NCBI RefSeq assembly: GCF_038396785.1 | Contig: NZ_CP151087.1 | Span: 1,364,001-1,428,000, forward strand | From: Sphingobacterium thalpophilum | GTDB lineage: Bacteria > Bacteroidota > Bacteroidia > Sphingobacteriales > Sphingobacteriaceae | Length of the DNA: 64,000 bases | Direction of reading: 5' to 3' | Shown: in pieces, positions 6,837 to 16,441 of the stretch | Layout of the letters: each line of letters opens with the position of its first letter | Numbering within the stretch: the first letter of the stretch is position 1 | Made by a program: the position numbers and the translations under genes | Notes under the pieces: generated by a model | Database searches by the model: none | The model's input: the letters and a program-made list of their open reading frames with translations, nothing else | Told to the model about the DNA's origin: nothing

Positions 6837-8186
6837 TTATTTTTTAGATACAAGGAAGACTTGATGTCCTGCTTTCAGCGTAACCTTTGGGGTTCTTACC
6901 TTTTTGGCGAAATAGCCCGAAATTCCCTGTACCACTCCTTTGCTTAAGTCTGCGGCAACCTGTTGTCCGGCATTCTGTGTGAGCATTACGCTCGTTCCAC
7001 CTGTCTGGCTCATATTGCCTGCCATTTCGGTAAGAGCATTCATTTCGGGAGAATACGGAACGTACAAGCCTTGCTGCCCGTCTAAATCGTAAATGGTAAT
7101 ATCTACCGGGATGATATTGCCCTCCAGTTCTATCGAGGTAATCTTTAATTGTAGCCTGCCATTCTGAAATTTGGCATTTGCCGTTACAATCGTTCCTTTT
7201 GGAATGGTACGTTGTGGCGTTTGCGCAGGTTCTAATAATCGTAAACGCACACCCGTTTCGCCAATAACAGTTTGAGCATCGTGTACGCAGGCTTTTATAC
7301 TGTTTTTAGGTTGTACCACCTGCTCCACAGAACCGGCGGTATAAAAACCACGGTTCTTTGTTTCGCTCCAATCGGCTAAAAAAGCACTGTCCGTAGGCTC
7401 CCGATACAGGGCTGATACGGTGTTCTTTCTTGCAGGCGTAAACGATACAAAATGCTCCTTTTGGTTAGCACCCGCTGCACCAACTGTACCCGGAGCAGCA
7501 CCATTTGCAGGGACGGCAGTTCCGGTATTAGCATTCTGTGGAAGATACTTTGCCGCCATTTCGTAGGACTTCTCCATTAGTTTAAGTTGGTCATCTACGG
7601 TGGCAACAGGTGGCACATCTTTTTCAGCCAGCTTTTCTTTCATTTCGTCCAGTTGCCTGCGGAGTTCCATTGTTTCCGAATTATTATCCTGATAGAATGA
7701 ACCCAATGTGCTTTGCATATTTCGGTAGCTGTTCAACCCAGGATTGCCGTTTCTTCCAGAATTTCTGCCACCTCCGCCAAAGCCATTGCTTTCCTCATCT
7801 TCAGGAAACTGCTCATCGGTCGGTTCTTCCTTATCTTCCGTATTCCAGTAGTCGGAAAGCGTTGCAAGCGCATTGCGTTTTTCCTGCTCTTTGCGCTCGA
7901 GCATTTCCTGCTCATACGCTTTGCCTTTGTCGGCAGGCATTCCCGCTCCGGTAGCCTGTGGTACGGCATCGTTTAGCCCCACATTTTCGATTGCCTTTTT
8001 ATCTTCGGACGGTTTAAATATGAGGTACATACAACCCACGAAGACAATCGCCATTAAACCAAAGATTAAGGGCTTTTTAAGCTTCTCCTTATTATTCTGC
8101 GTGCCGTTTTGAAGCACATCAGCGGTTGCTGTCGGGCTTCCCTCGGTTACCCGAACAACCGATTTTTTGTTCTCATTTTCTTTCAT
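6837..8186 (-). CDS. traM: Conjugative transposon protein TraM
   Basis: A 449-aa protein with a cytoplasmic N-terminus, one membrane helix near residues 38-59 (PLIFGLMAIVFVGCMYLIF), a long low-complexity periplasmic linker rich in Glu, Gly and Asn, and a C-terminal beta domain (about 275-449). Layout and position match TraM, the VirB10-like channel scaffold of Bacteroidetes ICEs. It overlaps the end of traL by 14 bp. Confidence 0.88.
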   Translation of the reverse strand: MKENENKKSVVRVTEGSPTATADVLQNGTQNNKEKLKKPLIFGLMAIVFVGCMYLIFKPSEDKKAIENVGLNDAVPQATGAGMPADKGKAYEQEMLERKEQEKRNALATLSDYWNTEDKEEPTDEQFPEDEESNGFGGGGRNSGRNGNPGLNSYRNMQSTLGSFYQDNNSETMELRRQLDEMKEKLAEKDVPPVATVDDQLKLMEKSYEMAAKYLPQNANTGTAVPANGAAPGTVGAAGANQKEHFVSFTPARKNTVSALYREPTDSAFLADWSETKNRGFYTAGSVEQVVQPKNSIKACVHDAQTVIGETGVRLRLLEPAQTPQRTIPKGTIVTANAKFQNGRLQLKITSIELEGNIIPVDITIYDLDGQQGLYVPYSPEMNALTEMAGNMSQTGGTSVMLTQNAGQQVAADLSKGVVQGISGYFAKKVRTPKVTLKAGHQVFLVSKK

Positions 8187-8460
8187 AAATCCTATTTTTT
8201 AAAATTGTTGATACTGTGTCCTGCAATCTTGCAGGACTTTCATTCTTTTTAAGAATAGGGTTCTCGATATGCCTGATGTTGATGGCATCATTGGGCTTAC
8301 CCGTATCGTACATTACTTTGCCGATAACCCCTGCGGTCAGCAAGAGATAACCCACAAAAAAGTACAGGGTATATTGGTGCTGTTTGCGCACTGGCAATGC
8401 CTGCCAACGTTCGTCGAGCTTATCAAAATACCTATCCATATTTGCTCTAAATTTTTTCAT
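8173..8460 (-). CDS. traL: Conjugal transfer protein TraL (DUF3989)
   Basis: A 95-aa protein with a single membrane helix (YTLYFFVGYLLLTAGVIGK, about residues 31-50) after a basic N-terminus (MKKFRANMDRYFDKLDERW), characteristic of TraL/DUF3989. I chose ATG 8460 because the longer frame would overlap the upstream gene and adds a non-conserved segment. It overlaps traM by 14 bp, implying coupled translation. Confidence 0.8.
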   Translation of the reverse strand: MKKFRANMDRYFDKLDERWQALPVRKQHQYTLYFFVGYLLLTAGVIGKVMYDTGKPNDAINIRHIENPILKKNESPARLQDTVSTILKNRIYERK

Positions 8461-8479
8461 AGCCTTACTATTTCTGATG

Positions 8480-8908
8480 TTATAGCTTGAAACGCTTAGG
8501 GCTTTTCCCTGCCTTTTGTTTCGGTGCATCGTTGACCAATGCCACCGCTTCCACCGCTTTGGGTGCGGATATTACAGATAGGTTTGCCAGTTCCGATTTT
8601 TTGAGCAGTTGCCCAAATTGGTCTTTTCTTGCAACCTCTATTCTGTTGAGAGAAAATTTGCCGTTCAGGTATTTTACCCACATACTGCATTCTACACGTG
8701 GCTTGTCTTCGCCCGACCATTGCAGGTAGCCTGTCAACAACAAGTCTTGTTTAGGCAAAGTATCTGCACCTTTTTGGCAGCTTTCGAGGTAATCGCTGAT
8801 GCTTTCTTTCAGCTTTCCGGCATACGCACCCTGCGTATGGAAATAACCGTTATATCCTTTGTCTGTAAGGATTTTTGCGAAAGTGTTTAAATCTGATAAT
8901 GCTTCCAT
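8480..8908 (-). CDS. Uncharacterised tra-operon protein
   Basis: A 142-aa soluble protein with no signal or membrane segment. It lies between traK and traL in the tra operon, an insertion relative to the CTnDOT order. Features: an N-terminal helical part (MEALSDLNTFAKILTDKGY), the strand LLLTGYLQWSGEDKPRVEC and a basic C-terminus (KQKAGKSPKRFKL). I do not recognise a domain. The basic tail recalls two other ICE proteins here that end in KGRKM. Confidence 0.65.
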   Translation of the reverse strand: MEALSDLNTFAKILTDKGYNGYFHTQGAYAGKLKESISDYLESCQKGADTLPKQDLLLTGYLQWSGEDKPRVECSMWVKYLNGKFSLNRIEVARKDQFGQLLKKSELANLSVISAPKAVEAVALVNDAPKQKAGKSPKRFKL

Positions 8909-8920
8909 AAGATTGTTTTT

Positions 8921-9544
8921 TTAGCGTTCGATAACTTCTATGTCCCTGTTTTCAACCACTGCAAACTTTTCAATGTTGAAGCCCTGCGGGTTATTGTCGG
9001 AACGAACAGAGTTCACGAGATAGCAGGAAGTAATCAGGTTACGTCTGGTTACATTGCTCGAACGGATGATGAATTGTTTGGCATAGGTGCGTACTGCATA
9101 CGGGTAGGTATCGAAATTGCAGACGACACTATCAACTTCAATGCGTTGCTGTACGTTTCCTGATATGATACGACTGTAATAACCCTTTTCCGACAAGTCC
9201 TTGTAGTAATCAAAAGCACTTTTGTCGGCAAGGTTGAACGCTCTGCTCATATTGCTTTCGATAGCATTTTTATCGGGAGCAAGCGTAAAGAAAAGCTCGT
9301 GAAAACGTCTGACGTGTTCCCTTGCTTCCACAGGTCGGTTGATACTTGCATCTTGCGATAAGGCGAGCATCAATGATTTGCCATTATCCAATACATAGAT
9401 TTTTTGGCGTTGTTCTTCTGCAAAGCGGTAGGACTGCCATACGGCATATCCTACCACGCCAATGCAGAGAACCGCAAACACAATGGCATATAATCTTATC
9501 TGCCTAAAGCTGTTTTCGATATTTCTTAGCGTTTTAAATTCCAT
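8921..9544 (-). CDS. traK: Conjugative transposon protein TraK
   Basis: A 207-aa protein with an N-terminal membrane helix (about residues 17-37, RLYAIVFAVLCIGVVGYAVW) followed by a periplasmic NTF2/VirB8-like domain (RVEFHELFFTLAPDK-type region, then SEKGYYSRIISGNVQQRIEV). The family and operon position identify TraK, the VirB8-like inner-membrane component of the mating channel. It begins 20 bases after traJ. Confidence 0.9.
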   Translation of the reverse strand: MEFKTLRNIENSFRQIRLYAIVFAVLCIGVVGYAVWQSYRFAEEQRQKIYVLDNGKSLMLALSQDASINRPVEAREHVRRFHELFFTLAPDKNAIESNMSRAFNLADKSAFDYYKDLSEKGYYSRIISGNVQQRIEVDSVVCNFDTYPYAVRTYAKQFIIRSSNVTRRNLITSCYLVNSVRSDNNPQGFNIEKFAVVENRDIEVIER

Positions 9545-9564
9545 TTTTTAGAATGATTAATTGT

Positions 9565-10560
9565 TTATTTATTCATCAGTTTACCACCGATGTTTCCAAC
9601 TGTTGAACCTGCCCCGGCTCCGGCAATGTTTCCTGTTTTCATTGCAGCTTGGTTTACGTTTCGGGTAAAGTTTCCTGCGCCTCCGGCTTGAATTACCCAA
9701 CCTGTTACTGTCGGTATTGTGAAGTACCCGATGATGCCGATAATCATAAAGATGATGTACACCGTATTGCTCGTATCAGGTATATAGGTCGGGTCGGCAA
9801 GCATTGCTATATCCCTTTCCAGTATGAGGGATTGTATTCTTGCCAGCATCGAGCTGAACAAATCGGAAACAGGTAGCCAGAGATATACGCTGACATACCT
9901 CGTGATCCACTGTGTGAGCGTGGACTGAAATCCGTCCCACACGGAAATAGCAAAAGCTATTGGTCCGAGTATGGAAAGGACTATCAGGAAAAACGTCCGT
10001 ATAGTGTCAATAACCAAAGCCGCCGCCTGAAAGAGTATTTCCAGTAAATTGCGAAACCAATCCTTTATGGCTTTCTCTATCTTGTAGGCTTGTCTGTCCA
10101 TATACATACCCGCCATTGTACCAACGTCTGATGGCGACCATCCTAATTCATCCAGCTTTTTATCAAACTCTTCGTCTGATACCATATAGGCGGTTTCGGG
10201 ATTTCGTACCATTGCTTCATATTCCAATTGGTCTTTCTGCTGTTGCAGCTTGTTCAGGTCAAGCACCTGGTCTTCGAGTATTTGGTGGGTTCCTGTAACC
10301 ACCGGACTTAGTACCGCATTGATGGTTCCCAACACGATGGTCGGGAAGAACATTATACAAAGCCCCAAAGCGAACGGACGCAACAACGGGAACACATCAA
10401 TAGGTTCAGCACGGCTTAAAGCCTGCCAAACCTTTAATGCCACATAGAACAACGCACCCAATCCCGCCAATCCCTTAGCCACCGCTGCCATATCGCCTGC
10501 AAGTGGCATCATATCGTCATAAAGCGAACGCAGGAGTTCGTGAAGATTATCCCATTCCAT
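9565..10560 (-). CDS. traJ: Conjugative transposon protein TraJ
   Basis: A 331-aa polytopic inner-membrane protein with at least five hydrophobic stretches (for example AKGLAGLGALFYVALKVW and NTVYIIFMIIGIIGYFTIP) and a cytoplasmic charged segment around residues 90-160. It matches TraJ, the VirB6-like channel component. The C-terminus is Gly/Asn/Ala-rich. It lies 2 bp after traI, within the traE-traQ unit. Confidence 0.9.
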   Translation of the reverse strand: MEWDNLHELLRSLYDDMMPLAGDMAAVAKGLAGLGALFYVALKVWQALSRAEPIDVFPLLRPFALGLCIMFFPTIVLGTINAVLSPVVTGTHQILEDQVLDLNKLQQQKDQLEYEAMVRNPETAYMVSDEEFDKKLDELGWSPSDVGTMAGMYMDRQAYKIEKAIKDWFRNLLEILFQAAALVIDTIRTFFLIVLSILGPIAFAISVWDGFQSTLTQWITRYVSVYLWLPVSDLFSSMLARIQSLILERDIAMLADPTYIPDTSNTVYIIFMIIGIIGYFTIPTVTGWVIQAGGAGNFTRNVNQAAMKTGNIAGAGAGSTVGNIGGKLMNK

Positions 10561-10562
10561 TT

Positions 10563-11195
10563 TTACCAGTATTTTTGGTTAGCAGTTCCGTAGAGTTCAA
10601 GCACTCTTTGGGCATCGTTTTTCTTTTTCGCTCTCAGGTAGCTTACAGAGATATTCTTATTGGTGTAGTAGCGAACAAGGCTGTGGTAATCCTTTACCTC
10701 TTTGTACACACGGTCAATAATATCCATACGCTCTTTGTCGTTTAACGAAAGGCTTGAAGAGGTTATAATCTGCTTCAATTCTTTTAGCAGTTCGGTACTT
10801 TCATTGAGCAGTGCCGAATAACCATTGCCAATAGCAACCAATTCCTGTGGTGTAAAATTTGGGTCGTTCATCATCTTGCCAAAATTCTGCACGTATATTT
10901 CGGACACATCGCCTACTAACAGCACGGTTTGTTGCACTTTTCGGGCATCTTTCACAAGGTTGTTGATAGCTTTCAGCTTGTCGTAATATTCTTTGCCCTG
11001 GTCGTACACTTTCTTCACTTCGTTGAAGTTCTTTACTACATTGCTTACGGTGGAAGAAGTCTGTATGATTTCGTTCGCACTGTTGATAATCCCTGAAGCC
11101 AAGTTTGCAGGGTCAGTTACTACAAATTGGGCTTTCGCTGACGGTGCTACGGCGAGCATCAGTGCCGTACACACCAGATACAATACTTTTTTCAT
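10563..11195 (-). CDS. traI: TraI-like protein (DUF4141)
   Basis: A 210-aa periplasmic protein with signal peptide MKKVLYLVCTALMLAVAPSA-KAQ, then a long helical domain typical of DUF4141 (VVKNFNEVKKVYDQGKEYYD). Helical VirB5-like adhesin/pilus-tip proteins have this plan. It follows the traG remnant by 27 bp and precedes traJ by 2 bp. Downstream expression may be affected by the IS in traG. Confidence 0.85.
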   Translation of the reverse strand: MKKVLYLVCTALMLAVAPSAKAQFVVTDPANLASGIINSANEIIQTSSTVSNVVKNFNEVKKVYDQGKEYYDKLKAINNLVKDARKVQQTVLLVGDVSEIYVQNFGKMMNDPNFTPQELVAIGNGYSALLNESTELLKELKQIITSSSLSLNDKERMDIIDRVYKEVKDYHSLVRYYTNKNISVSYLRAKKKNDAQRVLELYGTANQKYW

Positions 11196-11222
11196 TGTTT
11201 CTGAATTTTAAAATGTTAATGA

Positions 11223-12363
11223 CTATTGATTTACTTTGTCCCGCCTTTGCATTGCGATATGCTTGATGGCGAGTTCTACATTGCCGTCCAGTTCAGCAGC
11301 AAGCTGCATCACTTCCATTTTTTCGGTTTCTTCGGTCGTGTATGCGAGGTATTCCTCCAAACTAACTTCGGTGGCATAGACTGCCGAGTGCGTACCACCT
11401 AAGCCAATCCAAACCTCTTTGTAAAGTCGGCTTGCATCGTTGTTCATATTGATAGAAAGCACTTGTCCTTTCTCTTTATCCGTAAGCCCCAACATCGCCT
11501 GTATGTCATCGAATTTGTTCATATACTTGCGTTGGTCTAAGAGGATTTTACAGTCGGAGTTATTGATGATACTTTCTTTCACGATGGGCGATTGAATGAT
11601 GTCATCGACCTCTTGCGTTACGACAATTGCTTCTCCGAAGAATTTGCGGACGGTCTTAAACAAATACTTGATGTATTCTGCCATTCCTTCTTTGGCAATC
11701 GCTTTCCACGCTTCTTCAATCAGGATGAGCTTGCGAATACCTTTGAGCCTACGCATCTTGTTGATAAAAACCTCCATAATGATGATGGTAACTATGGGAA
11801 AGAGGATTTTGTGGTCTTTAATCGCATCAATTTCAAACACGATAAAGCGTTTGGAAAGCAGGTCTAACTGCTTATCGGAGTTCAGCAAATAATCATACTC
11901 GCCACCTTTGTAGTAAGGTTCGAGTACGTTGAGAAAATTGGCAATGTCAAAGTCCTTTTCCCTTACCTGCTTTTCCTCCAATACCTTACGGTAGTCGCCT
12001 TTTACATACTCATAGAAACCGTTGAAAGATGAGTAAACATCTTCCTGTTTGATGCGTTCGATATAACCGCTTACAGCATTGGAAAGGGCAACTTCTTCTG
12101 AACGGGTTGGCGGTTCATCGTCCCGTTTCCAAAGCGTAAGTATCAAAGTCTTGATACTTTCCCGTTTTTCAATGTCGAACACGCCATCATCGGTATAGAA
12201 AGGGTTAAAGGCAATCGGGTTATCTTCGGTATAAGTGAAGTAAACACCGTCTTCACCTTTGGTCTTTCCTTTGATGAGTTCGCATAAGCCCTGATAAGAA
12301 TTACCCGTATCTACCAACAGTACGTGTGCGCCCTGTTCGTAGTATTGCCTTACCATATGATTT
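11223..12363 (-). pseudogene. traG: TraG VirB4-like ATPase, C-terminal part (IS-disrupted)
   Basis: About 380 residues of the C-terminal ATPase half of TraG. After the IS junction it reads HMVRQYYEQGAHVLLVDTGN, continuing the Walker A region that lies in the other fragment. A Walker B-like segment RKLILIEEAWKAIAKEG and the motor-core motif VVTQEVDDIIQSPIVKESII are present. The two parts join perfectly across the IS when one copy of the 5-bp duplication GATTT is removed. The fragment has an internal ATG (12356) but lacks the P-loop, so it cannot be an active ATPase alone. Confidence 0.9.
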
Positions 12364-13662
12364 AAGACCGTTGCAAAATAATGTTGATATTTTCTGATCG
12401 GTTATTTTTGCTTTTTTTTTGCAGTTTTTTCCGATTTGGATTCGGAAATCTAGTTGCGTTTTCTTGAAAAATCCTCTTTTTGAGGCCTTTTCAACTGCTT
12501 AATTTGTGTTTTTTATTGCATTGGACACAAGTATCCCAGGTGATCTGTAAAGATTGTACGCCATGGCTTCCATTAGATTTTGTGTATGCATTTTGGCGAT
12601 CCCCTTATACCTTGCACAGCTTGAGTTGAACCATCGCCGGATGCTCCCGAAGGTCCGTTCAACTTTGAACCTGATCTTGCCGATCAGTTTGTTTCTTAAC
12701 TTCTCTCTTTCGGTTAACGCTGTTCCTTTCTTTGCCTTATGCAAGATCCTGCTTTTTAGCTTTCCTGATTTGATCAATTCCTCATTTTTAGAGGAACGAT
12801 ATCCCTTGTCAGCATAGATATGGATGCCCTTTGGAAGGTCAGCCGAAGATATTACCTGTTGAAGATTGGCAATTTCATTTACATTTGCTGGAGTGGTTAC
12901 CACGCCCAGAACCAGGCCTTCTGTATCGGTGACATAATGCTTTTTATAGCCATAACGTGTTTTCCCAGCCTTCTTTATCCAACGAGCTTCATGGTCAACA
13001 CCCGGGCTCTCTTGTTGGATCAATAACTGTTCACTATTCTCTTTATCCAGCTCAGAATCTTCGCGAGGATGTTCACTACGGTCACTTTCGATCTCGTAAA
13101 TAACTTTGCCTTTTGGTTTTAGCGGAGAATCAACAATACTGGCATCAACGATAGCTCCACGTTTTACCAATATTTTATGTTTATTCAACTGCTTGTTCAG
13201 CTCCTTGAATAGATTCTCATAAACACCCTTTTCTGTCAGCGAGCTGCGAAAACGGCTAATAACACTGTGATCGGGAACCGAATCGTCCAAACTGATGCCA
13301 ACAAAGCGACTAAAGGAGATACTGTCGTTTATACGGTCTTCTACTTCGTAGTCACTCAGACCATACCAGGTCTGTAGAAGTGTCATTTTGAAGAGGACAA
13401 GACCAGAATAACTAGGGCGTCCCATTTTGCTTTCCCCTTTGTGGTAATGCTTGTTGATAATATTTGAAATCGGACGCCAATTTACCAATGTATTGATCTG
13501 ATCGAAGAATTCCTGCTTGATTTTCCGTCTTTGAACCATGTAATCAACAAAGCTAACTTTTTCTGTCTTTTCCATACCTTAAATATAACGAAAATCAACA
13601 AGAAACAAATTAAAAACTTGAATATCAATAAAATAAAAACCAAACACTTTTGCAACGGTCTT
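12364..13662 (-). mobile_element. Complete IS5-family insertion sequence in traG
   Basis: A 1,299-bp element bounded by the inverted repeat AAGACCGTTGCAAAA (12364-12378) and its complement (13648-13662). Both flanks carry the same 5 bp, GATTT (12359-12363 and 13663-13667), a target duplication from simple insertion. One transposase gene fills it. Its right end is almost identical to the fragment at 1-227. Confidence 0.93.
12499..13575 (-). CDS. IS5-family transposase (DDE)
   Basis: A 358-aa transposase of the IS5 family. An N-terminal DUF772-type region (RPISNIINKHY, then KMTLLQTWYGLSDYEVEDRI) precedes a DDE catalytic core: first D in IVDASIVDSP (about 145), second in HIYADKGYRSS, and E in RFKVERTFGSIRRWF. 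The IS5/Transposase_11 signature Y-(2)-R-(3)-E is recognisable near the last motif. Full length and apparently intact. The same C-terminus occurs at 1-93. Confidence 0.93.
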   Translation of the reverse strand: MEKTEKVSFVDYMVQRRKIKQEFFDQINTLVNWRPISNIINKHYHKGESKMGRPSYSGLVLFKMTLLQTWYGLSDYEVEDRINDSISFSRFVGISLDDSVPDHSVISRFRSSLTEKGVYENLFKELNKQLNKHKILVKRGAIVDASIVDSPLKPKGKVIYEIESDRSEHPREDSELDKENSEQLLIQQESPGVDHEARWIKKAGKTRYGYKKHYVTDTEGLVLGVVTTPANVNEIANLQQVISSADLPKGIHIYADKGYRSSKNEELIKSGKLKSRILHKAKKGTALTEREKLRNKLIGKIRFKVERTFGSIRRWFNSSCARYKGIAKMHTQNLMEAMAYNLYRSPGILVSNAIKNTN

Positions 13663-15031
13663 GATTTGTGAAGAACGATTTTCCCGAACCTGACGGACCA
13701 AGTATAAACTTGTTCCGGTTCGTGATAATGCCACGCTTCATAGGCAGGTCGGAAATATCCAAATGGATAGGTTTTCCTGTAAGCCTGTCAGCCATCTTGA
13801 TACCGAACGGCGAGGGCGAATTGTGGTAGTTGGTTTCTTCCGTGAAGAAGCACAACGCAGGCTCAATGAACGTATAAAAACTTTCCTCACTCGGAAAATC
13901 ACCTGCATTACCGGGCATTCCTGCCCAATACAAAGTAGCCACGTCCGTCGTGTTGTGCCTTGGCTTGCATTCCATCAATGCCAACGCACTACCGCAATCG
14001 TTCTTTAGCTGTTTGAGTTCGGCAGGGTCTTCCGACCACGCCATAATGTTGAAGTGTGCCCTTACGGAAGAAAGACCGAACGAATGTGCTTCGTTCAGGT
14101 ACTTTTCTATCCACTCTTTGTTGATTTGATTGGCACGGCTGTAACGAGCCAGTGAGTGCATATTCCTTGCGGATTTCTCAAACTTTTGCAGGTTGTCTTC
14201 GCTGTTGTCTATAAACAAATATTGATTGTAGATATGGTTACAGCTTAACAGCAAGCCCACTGGTGCGGCGAATGACAAACGGCAGTCGCTACGGTCGGTG
14301 GATAGTTTTTCAAAACGGGTATCTGCCGATACCGTTCCGGGTAAGTCGTCCGTGTCCGAAAGCGTGTGCAGGCTTAACCTTTTGTTCCCGATACGGACTT
14401 CTTCTGTTCCGAGTGCGATGTCCTGCATCGGTGTTCCCGCATCCCTCGATAGCGTAAGGTATTGTTCCAGTAATCCCTGCTTTTCGTCCGTTCCGATAAT
14501 ATCGTCTTCGGTAAGGCGTTGCAGGGTTATAAAACCGCTATCGTTTACGATACGTTCAAACTGTGCCACCGCTTCCATAAAACGATGTATCGTTTCCTTG
14601 TTCCTGATTTCCTTTGGTATCAGCGAACCTTTGCAAAGCGATGAAAAATTACTTTGCATACGCATACGCTCTTTGGTTGTCTTGGTTAAAAAGAGGTAGC
14701 AGTAATGGTTTAAGAACGGTCGCTCATTGAAATGGCGTTGATAGGATTTTGCCAAAAAACTCTGGTCTTCTTTTGCCAAATCGGGCGCATAGCTTTCCTT
14801 AATGTACCAGTCCTGTTTGTGAATGACCGTAAAATCCGGCAAAGTCTTAATTGCCTTATGCCAGGCGGAGTGAATGGCTTCATATTCCGCAGAAGCTACG
14901 GTAAACAGTTCCGGCAAACGCACTTCAAAGCAGGCGGTAATGTCTGCATCTTTGGAAAGAATGCAGTTGTTTTCTACTGCCAACAATGGAAATTTGTTTT
15001 CCAGCGTTGTAGTTTTTGCAACGTTTCTCAT
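13663..15031 (-). pseudogene. traG: TraG VirB4-like ATPase, N-terminal part (IS-disrupted)
   Basis: About 456 native residues of the conjugation ATPase TraG, ending with the Walker A motif FILGPSGSGKSFFTN immediately before the IS. The frame then reads 12 foreign residues (to 13625) inside the IS. It starts at ATG 15031, overlapping the traF stop (ATGA). The N-terminal region holds the VirB4 fold that binds the inner-membrane complex. The P-loop is separated from Walker B, so the motor of the mating apparatus is broken. Confidence 0.92.
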
Positions 15032-15360
15032 AGGGCATTCGATTTAGGAGTGAATTTTAAATAGCGGTGTACAGGCTTGCGACAGATGATATGGCGGGGA
15101 TGCCTTTTATTAGCCGCTATCTTCATCAATCCGTGTTCGCCGTACTTCCTGTTGAGTGAAAAGGTCTGCCACACAATGAGCGAAGCACCGCTTGCTCCGA
15201 GGAACAGGCAGATGTAAGAGTTTACGCCTGCCGTATACAGTATCATCACGAAAATGAGCGTACCGAGCAGTCCGCCTGCAAAAATGAACAGGTATTGTGC
15301 TTTCAGCCCTTTAAATTCCACCGTCCTGCCAATGCCTTTGTTTATGTTGTAACTGTTCAT
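15028..15360 (-). CDS. traF: Conjugal transfer protein TraF (DUF4133)
   Basis: A 110-aa inner-membrane protein with two helices (AQYLFIFAGGLLGTLIFVMI and SYICLFLGASGASLIVWQ) preceded by INKGIGRTVEFKGLKAQYLF, the hallmark of DUF4133/TraF and VirB3-like proteins. I chose ATG 15360 (MNSYNINKG) over the upstream in-frame Met, which would overlap traE. The stop overlaps the traG start as ATGA. Confidence 0.88.
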   Translation of the reverse strand: MNSYNINKGIGRTVEFKGLKAQYLFIFAGGLLGTLIFVMILYTAGVNSYICLFLGASGASLIVWQTFSLNRKYGEHGLMKIAANKRHPRHIICRKPVHRYLKFTPKSNAL

Positions 15361-15371
15361 AAGGCAAAGGA

Positions 15372-15677
15372 TTAAAGGAAGAATGAACGCAGGATGGTAG
15401 CCGCTACGATTAAGAAGATACACGCACCGAACCAGCTTGCCGCAGTCTTCGAGGTGTCGGGGTCGCCCGAACTGAATTTGTTGTACACCTTAACACCTCC
15501 GATTAGCCCGACCACCGCACCGATGGCGTAGATTAATTGGGTTGCGGGGTCGAAATAAGATGTTACCATTTGGGTAGCCTCGTTGATACCTGCCGAACCG
15601 TTTCCCTGTGCGAACGCACCAATTCCTGACAGCATAGCCACGGCTGCCAGCAAAACTTTTTTTCTCTGTTTTTTCAT
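15372..15677 (-). CDS. traE: Conjugal transfer protein TraE (DUF4134)
   Basis: A 101-aa pilin-like protein with a signal peptide (residues 1-23, ending GAFAQ) and two membrane helices (TQLIYAIGAVVGLIGGVKVY and SWFGACIFLIVAATILRSFF), the layout of VirB2-type pilins and of DUF4134/TraE. It is the first gene of the traE-traQ unit. A backbone box (15765-15791) precedes it by 88-114 bp and a terminator separates it from the traA unit. Confidence 0.9.
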   Translation of the reverse strand: MKKQRKKVLLAAVAMLSGIGAFAQGNGSAGINEATQMVTSYFDPATQLIYAIGAVVGLIGGVKVYNKFSSGDPDTSKTAASWFGACIFLIVAATILRSFFL

Positions 15678-15764
15678 AATTGAAACACATTAATTTGTTA
15701 CTGTTATCCCGCACCTTGCGGTCTTTCGGGACAAAGGTGTTTCAGAAAATGAGCCGGTCTAACA

Positions 15765-15791
15765 AAGTGGCAGTCAGAGGAAGTGTTTGGC
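15765..15791 (-). promoter_or_regulatory. Backbone box 7, upstream of traE
   Basis: Read toward traE: GCCAAAC (15791-15785), 13 bases, then GCCACTT (15771-15765), 20-bp period. A CACCTTTG box similar to the -7 consensus lies 25 bases further on. Confidence 0.55.
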
Positions 15792-15827
15792 TTTGAGTGG
15801 CTTTGTAACAGATATTTGAGCCTAAAA

Positions 15828-15857
15828 AAACGCCAAACTTTTTACTGTTTGGCGTTT
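15828..15857 (-). terminator. Terminator of the traA-traD unit
   Basis: A perfect 11-bp stem AAACGCCAAAC (15828-15838) / GTTTGGCGTTT (15847-15857), loop 8. On the minus strand it is followed by seven T, so it is a strong intrinsic terminator just after the stop at 15877. Confidence 0.85.
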
Positions 15858-15876
15858 ACTGACCGGGCTGTTTATT

Positions 15877-16407
15877 TTACATTTTTCGTCCTTTTGGTTT
15901 GCTTTTATTTGTTTGGGTTGGCTGTTGTTTTTCGGCAGTCTTTTGTTGCTTCTTTTCAGTTTTCAGATTGCTTTTTATCAAACCAACAAGAAAGGTTTTC
16001 TCCCACGGTATTTGCTTCGCTTCAAACTGCAATTTCAAACCCTGCTTTGCCAGTCCGTGTGTCAATTCAAATCCATAATGTCTGTTCCATCCAATCCTGT
16101 CAAGCAATCTTTCAGAGGGAAAACTCACAGCGATTAAATCTTTAGGAAGCTCTTTTATATTCCGATAGTCAGGCTCCTGAAATTCGTGTGTCTTCGGATT
16201 GTATGGAATGGTATAGGTTCTTTTGTCTTCATCATAATAGTTTCCTATATCCGAGAACACAATCCCTTTAGAAAGAAAGTCATCTTTAGGTCGTAGCATA
16301 TCCATACGGATATCCACATAAAAAGTATGCCCTGCAATATCTATGGTAGGCAGCATTCCTTTGTTTACACGCAAATCATAGGCTTCCTGATTAAATCCAT
16401 TTTCCAT
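15877..16407 (-). CDS. Uncharacterised ICE protein with KGRKM tail
   Basis: A 176-aa soluble protein, last gene of the traA unit. The region GMLPTIDIAGHTFYVDIRMD and the segment DRIGWNRHYGFELTHGL look like a compact alpha/beta fold, followed by a Lys/Gln/Thr-rich basic tail ending in KPKGRKM. I do not recognise the domain, although such proteins occur in Bacteroidetes ICEs near traD. The same final residues close the DUF3945 protein at 54475-55935. Confidence 0.7.
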   Translation of the reverse strand: MENGFNQEAYDLRVNKGMLPTIDIAGHTFYVDIRMDMLRPKDDFLSKGIVFSDIGNYYDEDKRTYTIPYNPKTHEFQEPDYRNIKELPKDLIAVSFPSERLLDRIGWNRHYGFELTHGLAKQGLKLQFEAKQIPWEKTFLVGLIKSNLKTEKKQQKTAEKQQPTQTNKSKPKGRKM

Positions 16408-16441
16408 ATTTCCTTGTTTTTAAAAAATGACAAAGGGAAGT

